A DNA stretch of 64,000 bases. It comes from Nevskia sp. GTDB taxonomy: Bacteria > Pseudomonadota > Gammaproteobacteria > Nevskiales > Nevskiaceae. The stretch covers positions 62,001 to 126,000 of the forward strand of contig NZ_JAKFUM010000003.1 in NCBI RefSeq assembly GCF_021732705.1. The letters run 5' to 3'. The position numbers and the translations under genes were made by a program. The notes under the pieces are model-generated. The model was not told the DNA's origin, ran no database searches, and worked only from the letters and a program-made list of their open reading frames with translations. Position 1 is the stretch's first letter. Each line of letters begins with the position of its first letter. Positions 19,297 through 28,219 of the stretch are shown one piece after another.

Positions 19297-20208
19297 TCAG
19301 TCCGCCGCCACCGCATGCAGCGCCAGGATGCGCTCGCGCAGCCAGCGGTTGGCCGGATCGCGGTGTGCCTTGGCATGCCAGAACAGGCTGATCGCGATGT
19401 CCGGAATCGTTGCCGGATGCCGGACGCTGACCAGCCCGAACGGCGCGCAGACGGTGTCGGCAAAGCGCTCCGGCACGGTCGCGATCATGTCGCTGCCGGC
19501 GAGGATGTGGCCGACGGCGACGAAATGCGGCAGCCGCAGCCGGATGGTGCGTGCCACGCCGTTGCGCTCGAGCAGCTCGTCGACCTTGCCGTGCCCGGTG
19601 CCGGCCGACATCACCACCACGTGCTCGGCAGACGAGAACTCCTTCAGCGTGATCGCGCGCTTGTCCAGCCGATGGCCGCGGCGCAGCAGGCAGACATAGC
19701 GCTGGCTGAACAGCTTGCGCTGGAAGAATCCGCCCTTGAGCTGCGGCAGCAGGCCCAGCGCTAGATCGACCTGACCGGCCTCCATCGCATCGCGCAGGTT
19801 CACCGCCGTATTGCGCACTGTGCTGATCGCAAGCTTCGGTGCTTCCCGCGCCAGCGCTTCCATCAGCCGTGGCAGGAAATAGATCTCGCCGATGTCGGTC
19901 ATGCCGATGGTGAACGCGCGCTCGCTGGTGGCCGGATCGAACTGCGCGCGCTGGTTCACCGCCGAGTGCAGCAGGCCCAATGCGGTGGCCACCGGCTCCG
20001 CCAGCTGCTCGGCGAACGGCGTCGGTGCCATGCCGGAGGACGTGCGCAGGAACAGCTCGTCGCCCAGCAGCCGGCGCAGCCGCGCCAGGGCATTGCTGAC
20101 CGCGGGCTGGGTCAGCCCGAGCGATTCCGCGGCGCGCGAGACACGACGCTCGATCAGCAGCTGGTTGAACACCACCAGCAGGTTCAGGTCGATGTCCTTC
20201 AACTGCAT
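19297..20208 (-). CDS. LysR-type regulator of the salicylate/gentisate cluster (NahR/NagR-like)
   Basis: 303 aa from ATG 20208 (MQLKDIDLNLLVVFNQLL), preceded by GGGAG 10 nt upstream; the upstream GTG 20238 is rejected as a start. The N-terminal winged HTH (RRVSRAAESLGLTQPAVSNALARL) and periplasmic-binding-protein-like effector domain are of full LysR length. The opening KDIDLNLLVVFNQLL and FLRTSSGMAPTPFAEQL resemble NahR, NagR and LinR-type activators, which respond to salicylate-like inducers. It is divergent from the gentisate dioxygenase gene with a NahR-box-like sequence between them, so it is the likely activator of the catabolic operon. Confidence 0.88.
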   Translation of the reverse strand: MQLKDIDLNLLVVFNQLLIERRVSRAAESLGLTQPAVSNALARLRRLLGDELFLRTSSGMAPTPFAEQLAEPVATALGLLHSAVNQRAQFDPATSERAFTIGMTDIGEIYFLPRLMEALAREAPKLAISTVRNTAVNLRDAMEAGQVDLALGLLPQLKGGFFQRKLFSQRYVCLLRRGHRLDKRAITLKEFSSAEHVVVMSAGTGHGKVDELLERNGVARTIRLRLPHFVAVGHILAGSDMIATVPERFADTVCAPFGLVSVRHPATIPDIAISLFWHAKAHRDPANRWLRERILALHAVAAD

Positions 20209-20232
20209 GGCCGCTCTCCCGTGCCCGGCGTC

Positions 20233-20247
20233 ATTCACAGTGGTGAT
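20233..20247 (+). promoter_or_regulatory. Candidate NahR/NagR-type LysR binding box
   Basis: ATTCACAGTGGTGAT matches 11 of the 13 fixed positions of the published nah/sal box as I recall it (ATTCACGCT-N2-TGAT). It lies in the LysR/gentisate-dioxygenase divergent region, centred about 65 bp upstream of the predicted transcription start, where NahR-class activators bind. Confidence 0.55.
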
Positions 20248-20269
20248 GCTTCGTATTCATCGAATTCTA

Positions 20270-20298
20270 TTGGCTGATGGCCGGCTTGCGGCAATCAT
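20270..20298 (+). promoter_or_regulatory. Predicted promoter of the gentisate operon
   Basis: TTGGCT (20270-20275), a 17-bp spacer and AATCAT (20293-20298) form a moderate sigma70-like promoter, as expected for an activator-dependent operon. The start would be near 20305, 25 bp before the dioxygenase ATG. Confidence 0.4.
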
Positions 20299-20329
20299 CG
20301 GCGCACTCCGCTGACGGGATTCCACCGGC

Positions 20330-21382
20330 ATGTCGCTGTCCGCCACCGACGCCACCACGCTCGAACGCCGTCGCGCGTACTACGCGCGCATTGCCGAGCA
20401 CGGCCTGACGCCGCTGTGGGAAGTGCTTGGCGCGCTGGTGCCGCCGCAGCCGCGACCGAAGGCGGTGGCGCAGCACTGGCGCTACGCGGAACTGCGCGAG
20501 CACGTGCTCGAAGCCGGCCGCGTGATCACGGCGGCCGAAGCCGAACGCCGCGTGCTGATTCTCGAGAACCCCGGTCTGCAGGGGCAGTCGTGCATCACGC
20601 CGTCGCTGTACGCGGGGCTGCAGCTGATCCTGCCCGGCGAGGTCGCGCCGGCGCACCGCCACACACAGTCCGCGTTGCGGCTGGTGCTCGACGGCGAGGG
20701 CGCCTACACCGCGGTCGACGGCGAACGCACGACGATGCGCCGTGGCGATTTCATCATCACCCCGGCCTGGACCTTCCACGATCACGGCAATCCGGGTGAT
20801 CAGCCGGTGGTCTGGCTCGACGGCCTGGACATCCCGACCGTGCGCTTCTTCGACGCCGGCTTTGCCGAGAAGCTCGCCGCCGAAAGCCAGACCGCGATCC
20901 GCCCCGAAGGCGATGCGCTGGCCCGCTACGGCTCGAACCTGCTGCCGATGGACTACGCCCCGGCACCGGCCGCACCGACCAAGGTCTTCGTCTATCCGCA
21001 TGCGAAGACCCGTGCCGCGATGCAGGCGATTGCCGCGGCCGGCCACCCGGACCCGCACCTGGCGCACAAGCTGCGCTACGTCAATCCGGCCACCGGCGCC
21101 TCGCCGATGCCGACGATCGGCGCCTGCACGCAATGGCTGCCGGCGGGCTTCGAGACGCAGCCGCTGCGCAGCACCGACGCCACCGTTCACGTCTGCCTCG
21201 AAGGCAGCGGCGAGGCGTATATCGACGAGCGGACGACGTTCCGCTTCGCCGAGAACGATGTCTTCGTCGTGCCGTCGTGGCAGTCGCTGCGCCTGCGCGC
21301 GAACCGCGACACGATGCTGTTCAGCTTTTCCGACCGCCCGATGCAGCAGGCGCTCGGCCTGTGGCGCGAACAGCGGCTCTGA
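20330..21382 (+). CDS. nagI: Gentisate 1,2-dioxygenase
   Basis: 350 aa, the usual length. This bicupin Fe(II) enzyme opens gentisate between C1 and C2 to give maleylpyruvate. The N-terminal cupin carries the metal ligands (APAHRHTQSALRLVLDGEG, His109/His111; TPAWTFHDHGN, His150/His152), and the C-terminal cupin is retained (VHVCLEGSGEAYI, VVPSWQSLRLRA). It is the first gene of a plus-strand run that also encodes the following hydrolase and isomerase steps. Regulation by the divergent LysR protein is inferred. The symbol nagI follows the Ralstonia U2 naming; gtdA or gdo are synonyms. Confidence 0.93.
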   Translation: MSLSATDATTLERRRAYYARIAEHGLTPLWEVLGALVPPQPRPKAVAQHWRYAELREHVLEAGRVITAAEAERRVLILENPGLQGQSCITPSLYAGLQLILPGEVAPAHRHTQSALRLVLDGEGAYTAVDGERTTMRRGDFIITPAWTFHDHGNPGDQPVVWLDGLDIPTVRFFDAGFAEKLAAESQTAIRPEGDALARYGSNLLPMDYAPAPAAPTKVFVYPHAKTRAAMQAIAAAGHPDPHLAHKLRYVNPATGASPMPTIGACTQWLPAGFETQPLRSTDATVHVCLEGSGEAYIDERTTFRFAENDVFVVPSWQSLRLRANRDTMLFSFSDRPMQQALGLWREQRL

Positions 21383-21405
21383 TCCCGCCACCGTCCCTCC
21401 TGACC

Positions 21406-22101
21406 ATGTCCTACGTCATCCCGCCGCCTGCTCCGCGTTCGCTCGCCATTCACGGCAGCCGCGACCGTTTCCCGGTCAATCGCATCTTCTGCGTTGGCCG
21501 CAACTACGCCGCCCACGCCCGCGAGATGGGGCGCGATCCGGACCGCGAAGCGCCGTTCTTCTTCATGAAGCCGGCGCAGGCCGCGGTCGATGCCAGCGTG
21601 CCGGCGACCATCCCGTACCCGCCGCGCACGAACAACTTCCATCACGAGGTCGAACTGGTCGTGGCGATCGAGAAAGGCGGGGCCGACATCCGCGTCGAGA
21701 CCGCGCTGAGCCACGTCTACGGCTACGCCATCGGCCTCGACATGACGCGCCGTGACCTGCAGCTCGAAGCGCGCGACAAGGGCCGGCCATGGGAGTTTGG
21801 CAAGGCTTTCGCCGCGTCGGCCCCGATCGGCGCGATCCACCGCGCGGCCGATATCGGCCATCCCGAACACGCGCAGATCGCGCTGACGGTCAACGGCCAG
21901 CCGCGGCAGTCCTCGGACATCGACAAGCTGATCTGGTCGGTCGCCGAATCGATCGCACAGCTGTCGATGTACGAGGCTCTGGAACCGGGCGATCTGATCA
22001 TGACCGGCACGCCGGAAGGCGTGGGCCCGGTCAAGCCGGGCGATGTCATGGTCGGCAGCATCGCTGGCCTCGGCAGCATCGAAGTACGCGTCGCGAATTG
22101 A
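21406..22101 (+). CDS. nagK: Fumarylacetoacetate-hydrolase family protein, probable fumarylpyruvate hydrolase
   Basis: 231 aa. This FAH-fold metalloenzyme is predicted to split fumarylpyruvate into fumarate and pyruvate, the last step of the gentisate route. The N-terminal signature RIFCVGRNYAAHAREMG, metal ligands Glu81/Glu83 (NNFHHEVELVVAI) and Asp112 (YAIGLDMTRRDLQ), and the late motif GDLIMTGTPEGVGPV are all present. ATG 21406 lies 23 bp after the dioxygenase stop. Related FAH proteins use other acyl-pyruvates, so the substrate is taken from the operon context. Confidence 0.88.
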   Translation: MSYVIPPPAPRSLAIHGSRDRFPVNRIFCVGRNYAAHAREMGRDPDREAPFFFMKPAQAAVDASVPATIPYPPRTNNFHHEVELVVAIEKGGADIRVETALSHVYGYAIGLDMTRRDLQLEARDKGRPWEFGKAFAASAPIGAIHRAADIGHPEHAQIALTVNGQPRQSSDIDKLIWSVAESIAQLSMYEALEPGDLIMTGTPEGVGPVKPGDVMVGSIAGLGSIEVRVAN

Positions 22102-22130
22102 TGGTCGGGCGAGCCCGCCTTCAGCCACAG

Positions 22131-22158
22131 CGTCGTTCCCGCCTGCGCGGGCGTGACG
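22131..22158. repeat. REP-like imperfect palindrome in the gentisate operon
   Basis: CGTCGTTCCCGC-CTGC-GCGGGCGTGACG forms an imperfect hairpin of the kind dispersed as extragenic repeats in many proteobacteria. It sits in the longest early gap (82 bp) of the operon and may stabilise or attenuate the mRNA. Confidence 0.45.
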
Positions 22159-22183
22159 GCAATGAGAACGAGAGGAGAAAGCG

Positions 22184-22903
22184 ATGGCCACCTACGTCCT
22201 GATCCACGGTGCCTGGCATGGCGGCTGGTGCTGGCGCGACGTCGCGAGGACGCTGCGTGCCGCCGGCCACACCGTGTTCACGCCGACCCTGACCGGCAAC
22301 GGCGAAAGCCGTCACCTCGGTGGCGAGCGGATCACGCTCGAAACCCACACGCTCGACGCGCTCGGCGTGTTCGCGGCTGAAGAACTGGAGGAGGTGATTC
22401 TCGTCGGCCATTCCTACGGCGGCATGGTCATCACCGCGGCTGCGGATCGCATCGCGTCGAAGATCAGGCGTCTGGTCTATCTCGATGCCTTCGTGCCGGC
22501 GCACGGCGAGACCCTCGTCGACTGCATCCAGCGCAACCTGCCGCCGGAGGTCGCGGCGATCTATCGCCATCACTTCCATCAGGCGCGCGAGCACGGCGGA
22601 CTGGTGCCGCCGATTCCGGGCGCGATGTTCGGCCAGACGCCGGCCACCACCGCGTGGATGGAACGCCAGTGCAATCCGCAGTCGCTCGCCACGTTCCAGT
22701 ACCCAGCTTTGCTGACCGGTGCCGCCGCGGCGATTCCGCGCACCTACATCTCGGCCGATGGCTGGCAGCCGAGCCCGTTTCAGGCGCAGGCCGCGGCGAT
22801 CGACGGCCAGCCGGGCTGGCAGCTCGAACGCCTGCCCGGCGGGCACTGCCTGATGATGGACATGCCGGCGGAGCTGTCCGCGCTGCTTGCGGCGCTGGCC
22901 TGA
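22184..22903 (+). CDS. Alpha/beta-hydrolase, SABP2/MES-like esterase
   Basis: 239 aa. AGGAG 9 nt upstream supports the start. The nucleophile elbow VGHSYGG holds Ser77. The acid is probably the Asp of YISADGWQP, and His221 is in LPGGHCLMMD. The opening YVLIHGAWHGGWCWRDV and the strongly conserved TPTLTGNGESRHL are typical of the plant methylesterase/SABP2 group (methyl salicylate esterase) and bacterial EstC-like enzymes. It sits between gentisate-pathway genes and the salicylate hydroxylase, so it may release salicylate from an ester feed compound (inference). It is not a meta-cleavage hydrolase by motif. Confidence 0.85.
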   Translation: MATYVLIHGAWHGGWCWRDVARTLRAAGHTVFTPTLTGNGESRHLGGERITLETHTLDALGVFAAEELEEVILVGHSYGGMVITAAADRIASKIRRLVYLDAFVPAHGETLVDCIQRNLPPEVAAIYRHHFHQAREHGGLVPPIPGAMFGQTPATTAWMERQCNPQSLATFQYPALLTGAAAAIPRTYISADGWQPSPFQAQAAAIDGQPGWQLERLPGGHCLMMDMPAELSALLAALA

Positions 22904-22935
22904 GCAAGCGCCGGGATCGCCCGAGAGACCGCCCG

Positions 22936-24210
22936 ATGAACGCGTCCATCCCGCTGTCCGATCTGGTGTCGACCGCAAGCCCGCCGCTGAACTGGGAAAG
23001 CGGCACCAGTCGCATTCCGTTCGCGGTGTACAACGACCCGGCGCTGCACGCGCGGGAGTTGCAGCGCTTCTTCTACGAGCAGCACTGGTGCTATGTCGGG
23101 CTGGAAGCGGAAATCCCGAATCCGGGCGACTACAAGCGCACGGAAATCGGCGAACGCTCGGTGATCCTCGTGCGGGCGCTCGATGGCGCCATTCACGTGG
23201 TCGAGAACGCCTGCGCCCATCGCGGGGTCGCGTTCTGCCGCGCGCGCAGCGGCAATGCGCAGGCCTTCGTTTGCCCGTACCACCAGTGGAACTACGCGCT
23301 CGATGGCCGCCTGCGCGGCGTGCCGATGCGCCACGGCGTGAAGCGCGATGGCGTGGCGCAGGGCGGCATGCCGGTCGACTTCAACCTGGCCGATCACGGC
23401 CTGACCCGGCTCAAGGTCGCCACCCGCGGCGGGGTCGTGTTCGCGTCGTTCGATCACGACATCGAGCCGTTCGAGGATTTCCTCGGGCCCGACATCCTGC
23501 GCTACTTCGATCGGCTGTTCGACGGCCGGCGCCTGACCATCCTCGGCTACAACCGCCAGCGGATTCCGGGCAACTGGAAGCTGATGCAGGAGAACATCAA
23601 GGACCCGTATCACCCGGGCCTGCTGCACACCTGGTTCGTGACCTTCGGGCTGTGGCGCGCCGACAACGAATCGCGCCTGGTGATGGACCGCCACCACCGC
23701 CATGCGGCAATGATTTCGACGCGCGGCAATGCCGGCAAGGTGTCGGAAGTGTCGCAGGTGTCGAGCTTCAAGCAGACCATGCGCCTGCACGACCCGCGCT
23801 TTCTCGACATCGTTCCGGAGCCCTGGTGGAACGGGCCGACGGCGGTGATGACCACGCTGTTCCCGAGCGTGATCCTGCAGCAGCAGGTCAACAGTGTCTC
23901 GACCCGGCAGATCGTGCCGGATGACCACGGCCACTTCGACTTCGTCTGGACCCACTTCGGCTTCGAGGACGACACGCCGGAGATGACCGAGCGCCGGCTG
24001 CGGCAAGCCAACCTGTTCGGCCCGGCCGGTTTTGTCTCGGCCGACGATGGCGAAGTGATCGAATTCTCGCAGCAGACCTTCGAAGCGAAGCGTGGCCACC
24101 GCACCGTGGCCGAACTCGGCGGCCGTGACGTCGGCAACACCGACCACATGGTCACCGAGACGCTGATTCGCGGCATGTACCGCTACTGGCGCGCGGTGAT
24201 CGAACGATGA
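22936..24210 (+). CDS. nagG: Rieske ring-hydroxylating oxygenase alpha subunit, probable salicylate 5-hydroxylase large subunit
   Basis: 424 aa, almost exactly NagG length. The Rieske 2Fe-2S ligands are C93-x-H95 (CAHRG) and C113-x2-H116 (CPYHQW). The mononuclear iron motif is N220-x2-D223-x2-H226-x4-H231 ([13 protein letters not shown]). The beta-subunit gene overlaps its stop by 4 bp. NagG-type enzymes hydroxylate salicylate at C5 to gentisate, which matches the downstream enzymes of this cluster. Anthranilate- or other benzoate-type substrates remain possible. No ferredoxin or reductase gene is nearby, so electron donors must come from elsewhere. Confidence 0.88.
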   Translation: MNASIPLSDLVSTASPPLNWESGTSRIPFAVYNDPALHARELQRFFYEQHWCYVGLEAEIPNPGDYKRTEIGERSVILVRALDGAIHVVENACAHRGVAFCRARSGNAQAFVCPYHQWNYALDGRLRGVPMRHGVKRDGVAQGGMPVDFNLADHGLTRLKVATRGGVVFASFDHDIEPFEDFLGPDILRYFDRLFDGRRLTILGYNRQRIPGNWKLMQENIKDPYHPGLLHTWFVTFGLWRADNESRLVMDRHHRHAAMISTRGNAGKVSEVSQVSSFKQTMRLHDPRFLDIVPEPWWNGPTAVMTTLFPSVILQQQVNSVSTRQIVPDDHGHFDFVWTHFGFEDDTPEMTERRLRQANLFGPAGFVSADDGEVIEFSQQTFEAKRGHRTVAELGGRDVGNTDHMVTETLIRGMYRYWRAVIER

Positions 24211-24686
24211 GCGCGCTCGGCTTCGACGACTGGTACGCGCTGACCCAACTCTACGCCGACTACGCCAGCGCCGTCGATTCCGGCGACTGGGACTTGTGGC
24301 CGGAATTCTTCACCGACGATTGCGTCTATCGCCTGCAGCCGCGCGAGAACTTTGAGCGCGGCCTGCCGCTCGCGACCCTACGTTTCGAAAGCAAGGGCAT
24401 GCTGAAGGACCGCGTCTACGGCATCCGCGAAACCCTGTTCCACGATCCGTACTACCAGCGCCACATCGTCGGCACGCCGGTGATCCGCAAGCTCGACGGC
24501 GATCGCATTCACGCCGAAGCGAACTACGCGGTGATCCGCACCAAGCTGTCCGCGCTGTCGACCGTGTTCAACGCCGGCCGCACGCTCGACGAGATCGTCC
24601 GCACGCCGGCCGGCTTCAAGTTCGCGTCGCGGCTGGTGATCTACGACAGCGAGATGATTCCAAACTCGATCATCTATCCGATCTGA
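24207..24686 (+). CDS. nagH: Ring-hydroxylating oxygenase beta subunit, probable salicylate 5-hydroxylase small subunit
   Basis: 159 aa, SnoaL/NTF2-like fold. The pattern [28 protein letters not shown] and the later [18 protein letters not shown] are typical of beta subunits in the anthranilate/salicylate hydroxylase group. The ATGA overlap with the alpha gene indicates translational coupling and a fixed-ratio complex. It has no catalytic metal and is structural for the hexamer. Confidence 0.88.
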   Translation: MSALGFDDWYALTQLYADYASAVDSGDWDLWPEFFTDDCVYRLQPRENFERGLPLATLRFESKGMLKDRVYGIRETLFHDPYYQRHIVGTPVIRKLDGDRIHAEANYAVIRTKLSALSTVFNAGRTLDEIVRTPAGFKFASRLVIYDSEMIPNSIIYPI

Positions 24687-24782
24687 ACGCTGAGTTGGGT
24701 GGCTGACAGGGCCGCTGCCCGCGCTTGGCCGTTCGGCGGCATCATCGGCCTTCCGTTCATTGCCTCGTCACCGGTCCCGATC

Positions 24783-25433
24783 ATGGAACGCACGCTCCAC
24801 ACCTATTTCCGCAGCTCGGCGTCGTATCGCGTGCGCATCGCGCTGAACCTGAAGGGGCTTGCGCCACATCTGGTGCCGGTGCACCTGACGCGCAACGGTG
24901 GCGAGCAGTTCGGCACGGACTATCGCGCGCTGAATCCGCAGGCACTGGTGCCGACCTATGCGGAAGGCGATTTCCAGATCAGCCAGTCGCTGGCGATTCT
25001 CGAATACCTCGACGAACGTCACCCGCTGCCGCCGCTGCTGCCGGACAGCGCCGAGGGTCGCGCCACCGTGCGGCAGTTGGCGCTGACCATCGCCTGCGAC
25101 ATTCACCCGCTGAACAACCTGCGGGTGCTGAAGTATCTGACCGGTACTCTGAAGGTCAGCGAAGACGCGAAGACGCAGTGGATCCAGCACTGGATCGCGC
25201 TCGGCTTCGAAGCGCTCGAGACGCAGCTTGCGGCGTCGTCGACGCGCGGCACGTTCTGCCACGGCGAGTCCCCGACGATCGCCGACTGCTGTCTGGTGCC
25301 GCAGATCTTCAATGCCCAGCGCTTCGGCGTTGATCTGACGCCGTATCCGACGTTGCGGGCGATCGACGCGGCCTGCGCGCAGCTCGCGGCATTCCGCAAC
25401 GCCCACCCGGCCGTGCAGCCGGACGCCGAGTGA
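24783..25433 (+). CDS. nagL: Zeta-class glutathione transferase, probable maleylpyruvate isomerase
   Basis: 216 aa. The active-site segment FRSSASYRVRIAL (~res 9-21) and NPQALVPTY (glutathione site) identify the MAAI/zeta GST family, with the usual IADCCLVPQIFNAQRF in the C-terminal domain. In a gentisate operon it should isomerise maleylpyruvate to fumarylpyruvate using glutathione. The alternative, maleylacetoacetate isomerase of tyrosine breakdown, is less likely because no homogentisate dioxygenase is nearby. It is the last gene of the cluster. Confidence 0.88.
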   Translation: MERTLHTYFRSSASYRVRIALNLKGLAPHLVPVHLTRNGGEQFGTDYRALNPQALVPTYAEGDFQISQSLAILEYLDERHPLPPLLPDSAEGRATVRQLALTIACDIHPLNNLRVLKYLTGTLKVSEDAKTQWIQHWIALGFEALETQLAASSTRGTFCHGESPTIADCCLVPQIFNAQRFGVDLTPYPTLRAIDAACAQLAAFRNAHPAVQPDAE

Positions 25434-25458
25434 GCGTCAGGCGGCTGGCCGCACCGGC

Positions 25459-25947
25459 TCAGTTGCCGCTGCCGCCGACGATGTTCGGACAGACGCCGAT
25501 GGCCGCCGTGCAGACCTCGATGGCATAGCGGCCATCCGCCGGCAGCACCACGACCGCGGGCTTGCCGAGTTCGATCTCGCGCGGCTCGCTCGCCACCGTG
25601 GTGCGCGTCTGCCGGCCCGCGCCATCGACGCCTTCGCGCGTGTGGCGGATGGTCAGCCGTCGATGCTGGTCATCGCTCGCCGGCTCCAGCAGCACTTCAT
25701 AGCTGCCGCTGCGCGTCACGAACACCGAGCGCGCCAGCAGCGCCTCGCTGCCAACGCGCATGTCGCCGGTGGCGACCGTTGCCGTCGCAAGCGCCGTAGT
25801 CACGGCTTCGGGCGAGCGCTGGTAGCCGATGTCGAGCTGCCGGAAGGTCAGCTGTTGCGGCACGGCGGCCACCGTCGTGCCGGTGATCAGCACGAGCGTG
25901 GTGACAAGGCTCGCGCACCGCGCCCGACGCCAGCTGTCGACCGACAT
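25459..25947 (-). CDS. Hypothetical secreted protein
   Basis: 162 aa from ATG 25947. An N-terminal hydrophobic segment (CASLVTTLVLITGTTVAA) is probably a signal peptide. The mature part is predicted mostly beta (VFVTRSGSYEVLLEPAS, AVVVLPADGRYAIEVCT) and has two Cys near the C-terminus. I do not recognise a family. It starts 11 bp after the upstream S9A peptidase stop, so the two are likely co-transcribed. Confidence 0.55.
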   Translation of the reverse strand: MSVDSWRRARCASLVTTLVLITGTTVAAVPQQLTFRQLDIGYQRSPEAVTTALATATVATGDMRVGSEALLARSVFVTRSGSYEVLLEPASDDQHRRLTIRHTREGVDGAGRQTRTTVASEPREIELGKPAVVVLPADGRYAIEVCTAAIGVCPNIVGGSGN

Positions 25948-25958
25948 CGCCACGGCGC

Positions 25959-28085
25959 CTACTTCAACTGCTTCCAGAAGAACGTGTACGCCAGCGCATT
26001 CATGTACGCCTGCTGCTGGTTGTTCGCCGCACCGCCATGGCCGCCTTCGATGTTCTCGTAGTAAAGGAAATCATGGCCCTGCTCGGCCATGCGCGCGGCC
26101 ATCTTGCGAGCGTGGCCGGGGTGGACGCGGTCATCGCGGGTGGAGGTCGTGAACAGCGCGCGCGGGTACTTCACGCCTTTCCTGACGTTCTGGTACGGCG
26201 AGTACTTCGAGATCCACGCCCACTCTTCCGGCAGGTCCGGATTGCCGTATTCGCCCATCCACGAGGCCCCGGCCAGCAGATGGCTGTAGCGTTTCATGTC
26301 GAGCAGCGGCACCTGGCAGACCACGGCACCGAACAGGTCAGGCCGCTGCGTCAGCATCACGCCCATCAGCAGGCCGCCGTTGCTGCCGCCCTGAATGCCG
26401 AGGTGCTTCGGGCTGGTGACCTTGCGCTTGCTCAGGTCCTCCGCAATGGCGATGAAGTCGTCGTAGGCGCGCTGGCGGTTCGCCTTCAGCGCGGCCTGGT
26501 GCCAATCCGGCCCGAACTCGCCGCCGCCGCGGATGTTGGCCAGCACGTAGACGCCGCCGCGTTCCAGCCACGACGCGCCCATGCCGGCGCTGTACGCCGG
26601 CTGCAGCGAAATCTCGAAGCCGCCGTAGCCGTACAGCAGCGTCGGATTGCTGCCGTCGAGCTTCACGTCCTTCTTCGACACCTGAAAGTACGGCACCCGG
26701 GTGCCGTCTTTCGAGATTGCCTCGAACTGCGCGATCTGCAGGCCGTCGGTGTTGAAGAACGCCGGCAGCGACTTCAGCAGCTCGCGGCCCGGCTTGTCGG
26801 CGGACGCGAGGTAGAGGCTGGTCGGCGTCAGGAAATCGGTCACCGTCAGCCAGTAGTCGTCGGATTCATCGGGATCGACCGCGCTGACGCCGAGCGCACC
26901 AAATGCCGGCGCCTCGATCGCGGCGCGGGTCCAGCGGCCGTCGACCTTCTGCAGCTTGAACAGGCGATTGCGCACGTTGTCGAGCTCGTTGACGATCAGC
27001 GCGGACTTGAGGCCGGCGAAGCTGTCGAGCGATTTCCGAGGGCCCGGCGTGAACAGCGACGCGAACTCGCGCTTGCCGGCGAGGAAGCCGGCGATGTCGG
27101 TGATCAGCAGCGAGCCGCCGGGATGCACGGTGCCGCCGATGGCCCAGTCGGTCCGCAGCTTGACCGTCATCTGGTCCTGCCAGATGTCGACTTCGGCATC
27201 GAGCGGCACGTTCAGCGTGACGAACTCGTCGCCGACGCGCAGCAGCGTTTCGCCGCTGTAGAACGTGATGCTGCGGCGGATCAGCTCGTAGTGATGGCTG
27301 CCGGTATCGGCCACGAACAGGGCGACGCCGACATCGTCCTTCGCACCGCCGAACACTTCCGGCGCATCGTCGAGCGGCGTGCCGCGCTTCCACTCGCGCA
27401 CGGTGCGGGCGTAGCCGCTGTCGGTCAGCGAGCCGGGGCCGAAGTCGGTGCCGACGTAGAGCCGGTCGCGCCCGGCCCAGGCAATGTCGATCTTCGCTTC
27501 CGGCAGCGTGAAACCGCCTTCGACGAAGCGGCGTTCGTTCAGGTCGAACTCGCGCACGACCACGGCATCGCCGCCGCCGCGCGACAGCTTCAGCAGGCAG
27601 CGGTCGTAGGTCGGATGCAGGCAGTCGGCGCCCTTCCAGACCCAGTTCTCCTTCTCGATCGCGGCCAGCGCGTCGAGATCGAGCACGGTTTCCCAGCTTG
27701 GGTCCTTCTTGCGGTATTCGTCGAGCGTGGTGCGGCGCCAGACGCCGCGCACCGAGCGCGCATCGCGCCAGAAGTTGTAGTAGTGCGCGCCGATCTTGGT
27801 CGCGAACGGAATTCGCGCATTGGAGTCGAGGATCGCGAGCAGCCGCTCATGGATCGGCTTGAAATCGGGCGAGGCTTCCAGTTCCTTCTGCGACACGCTG
27901 TTTCGGGCGCGGACCCAGTCCAGCGCTTTGGAATCGTCGACCGCTTCGAGCCACAGGTAAGGATCGTCGGCCGCGGTCGGTGCACCGCCGGCGGACGCGG
28001 GACCGGCGAGGCCGGCGGCAGCGGTGAACAGCATTGCGGCTCCTGTGATCAGCAGCTTGAATGGAAGATTGAACGGGGGCGTCAT
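25959..28085 (-). CDS. Secreted prolyl oligopeptidase-family (S9A) serine peptidase
   Basis: 708 aa with a signal peptide (~1-32, AGLAGPASA/GGA). The N-terminal beta-propeller spans roughly res 80-420. The C-terminal alpha/beta-hydrolase has Ser568 (GGSNGG), Asp651/652 (TSTRDDRVHPGH) and His683 (EGGHGG). YLWLEAVDDSKALDWVRARN at the start and ANIRGGGEFGPDWHQAALK are family signatures. It should cleave proline-containing or other short peptides in the periplasm. Confidence 0.92.
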   Translation of the reverse strand: MTPPFNLPFKLLITGAAMLFTAAAGLAGPASAGGAPTAADDPYLWLEAVDDSKALDWVRARNSVSQKELEASPDFKPIHERLLAILDSNARIPFATKIGAHYYNFWRDARSVRGVWRRTTLDEYRKKDPSWETVLDLDALAAIEKENWVWKGADCLHPTYDRCLLKLSRGGGDAVVVREFDLNERRFVEGGFTLPEAKIDIAWAGRDRLYVGTDFGPGSLTDSGYARTVREWKRGTPLDDAPEVFGGAKDDVGVALFVADTGSHHYELIRRSITFYSGETLLRVGDEFVTLNVPLDAEVDIWQDQMTVKLRTDWAIGGTVHPGGSLLITDIAGFLAGKREFASLFTPGPRKSLDSFAGLKSALIVNELDNVRNRLFKLQKVDGRWTRAAIEAPAFGALGVSAVDPDESDDYWLTVTDFLTPTSLYLASADKPGRELLKSLPAFFNTDGLQIAQFEAISKDGTRVPYFQVSKKDVKLDGSNPTLLYGYGGFEISLQPAYSAGMGASWLERGGVYVLANIRGGGEFGPDWHQAALKANRQRAYDDFIAIAEDLSKRKVTSPKHLGIQGGSNGGLLMGVMLTQRPDLFGAVVCQVPLLDMKRYSHLLAGASWMGEYGNPDLPEEWAWISKYSPYQNVRKGVKYPRALFTTSTRDDRVHPGHARKMAARMAEQGHDFLYYENIEGGHGGAANNQQQAYMNALAYTFFWKQLK

Positions 28086-28219
28086 GGCATCAGGCTCTGG
28101 CCCGGCACGGGCCGTCTAGGGATGGGCTGCACGCTAACGCCGCCGCACGGACGATGCCAGTGCCGCGCGGTTGCGCTTGATTCGGAACATCGGTTGCGCC
28201 GGTGCGGCCGTGTCGAGCA

